From Rhipidocladum racemiflorum (lineage: Eukaryota > Streptophyta > Magnoliopsida > Poales > Poaceae), in the NCBI GenBank assembly GCA_036346355.1, contig CM070585.1, positions 6,897,001 to 6,961,000 on the forward strand: a stretch of DNA of 64,000 bases, read 5' to 3'. The notes beneath the pieces are model-generated. The model had not been told where the DNA came from. It ran no database searches and saw only the letters and a program-made list of their open reading frames with translations. Made by a program: the position numbers and the translations under genes. This document shows positions 63,201-64,000 of this stretch, piece by piece. Within the stretch, counting starts at the first letter, position 1. Each line of letters starts with the position of its first letter.

Positions 63201-64000
63201 TACTGTACTCTTTTGCCTGTTAACTTTTCTATGTATTAGGTTACATATGTTACATCGAGTAGAATCTCTTATTGATATACTGTTACTTGTGCTTTCAAGA
63301 TAGTTCTTACTAAAGTAGTATTAAGAACGTTGCCGTAAGAAATATTCTGATGTTATTTCTTTACTTATTTTTGTTCCTTTCCGGCCACCGAGTACTTACT
63401 GTTCTCTTGTTTGCAGCCATAAAAGCAGTTGGAAGAAGGCCAGCTATGATTTCAGCTTCCTCGGATACAAGATGTAGCTGCTGCCCGCCTGCCCCTACCT
63501 TTAATATAGCGAACAATGTATTGCGGTTCCCCTAAATACTCTCTGCTTTCTTTAATTGGGGGAGGAAAGAACAGTGACTGTACTATTACTCCGTGTTAGG
63601 ATGATCAACTGGTCTGTATTATGACTTTGCTTTATTCACTATTTCCCTCCTGCTGGTGGTGAAAAATGATTCAACATTCCACATTCCTGTGGGCCGTGGC
63701 TCGTCCTTCCCTGAAGGTAGCTTGGCAATGTTCGAATTTGTTTGGTTTGACATGTGCTGTTGTGTTGTACTAACTATGAATGCTTGTTAGTATCTGACCG
63801 AAAGGTTGGGTGTTGTGCATGTGGTTTGTAGTAGCTTGTAACACTAGGAATGTAAATAGGCAGGATTTAAATCTTGTTAGGTTTGTTAGATCATCATCCT
63901 CTCTATCCATTGATCCATTCTTTTTGGTAGCATGTTACATAAAAGATTCTGTTCTTAGTTAAGAGTTATCTGTGCTGTTTCTCCCATTAAAGTCCATCAT
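60228..64000. other. 3' UTR and downstream sequence of the RRM gene
   Basis: No coding frame of note. A splice-donor-like GATGTAAGTT lies at 60381, and an acceptor-like TTTGCAG at 63411-63417 precedes a GC-richer block (63418-63540) ending in AATATAGC- and AATGTA-like text. An intron in the 3' UTR is possible but unproven. The rest is AT-rich intergenic- or intron-like sequence, with no transposon ends recognised. Confidence 0.4.

Noticed and set aside
1..64000. CRISPR arrays, rRNA or tRNA genes
   Set aside because: No regular spacer-repeat pattern and no rRNA or tRNA cloverleaf was recognised by eye. The two iMet-type and other tRNA-like matches are primer-binding sites.

Overview
The window is a repeat-dense stretch of a plant nuclear genome, most likely a grass. 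The evidence is the lineage mix of LTR retrotransposons (Tat, Tekay and copia types), grass-style LINE ends, hAT MITEs, and two ordinary host genes with GC-rich 5' ends. No rRNA, tRNA or CRISPR was recognised. Only two protein-coding host genes look intact: a classical arabinogalactan protein (46968-47573, minus) and an RRM/RS-type RNA-binding protein resembling the CFIm68/CPSF6 subunit of mRNA 3'-end processing (58443-60227, plus).

Layout. 355-2151 is the LTR, primer site and decayed gag of Ty3/gypsy element A. It is interrupted by element B (2157-13565, target duplication GTAAG), a Tat-lineage Ty3/gypsy element. B has gag-PR-RT-dual RNase H-IN on plus, two antisense ORFs each behind its own TATA-like box, and a tandem array of about 91 bp units before the 3' LTR. 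Its 5' end was rebuilt by a template-switch-like event that copied the 3' LTR plus 272 bp of flank and removed the PBS and the start of gag. 13838-16984 holds AT-rich, decayed, LTR-like and unassigned sequence. 16985-23655 is a young full-length copia element on minus (482 bp LTRs with one difference found, target duplication TCTTT). 24026-25203 is a 1.18 kb non-autonomous retroposon with a 14 bp target duplication. 26492-29275 is a very large inverted repeat containing a gene fragment of unknown family. It abuts a Helitron-like 3' terminal hairpin.

29958-33139 is a decayed LINE, itself carrying a solo-LTR-like insert. It is split by a nested stack: a plus-strand solo Tekay-type LTR (33140-45918, duplication TGTAC), a complete minus-strand Tekay element inside it (33168-43137, duplication CCGCC) with an extra ORF before gag, and a 531 bp hAT MITE (43589-44119, duplication GTCATGCT). 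LINE flank resumes at 45924. The AGP gene and non-coding sequence follow. Next comes a second copia element on minus (50460-57442, duplication AATTT) that appears to lack gag. The RRM gene follows, with a 548 bp hAT MITE (57712-58259, duplication GTTGTGAC) between a G-box-bearing upstream region and its 5' leader. The final 3.8 kb is downstream non-coding sequence that may include a spliced 3' UTR.

All repeat boundaries and target duplications were read by eye. Family names rest on remembered motifs, not on searches.
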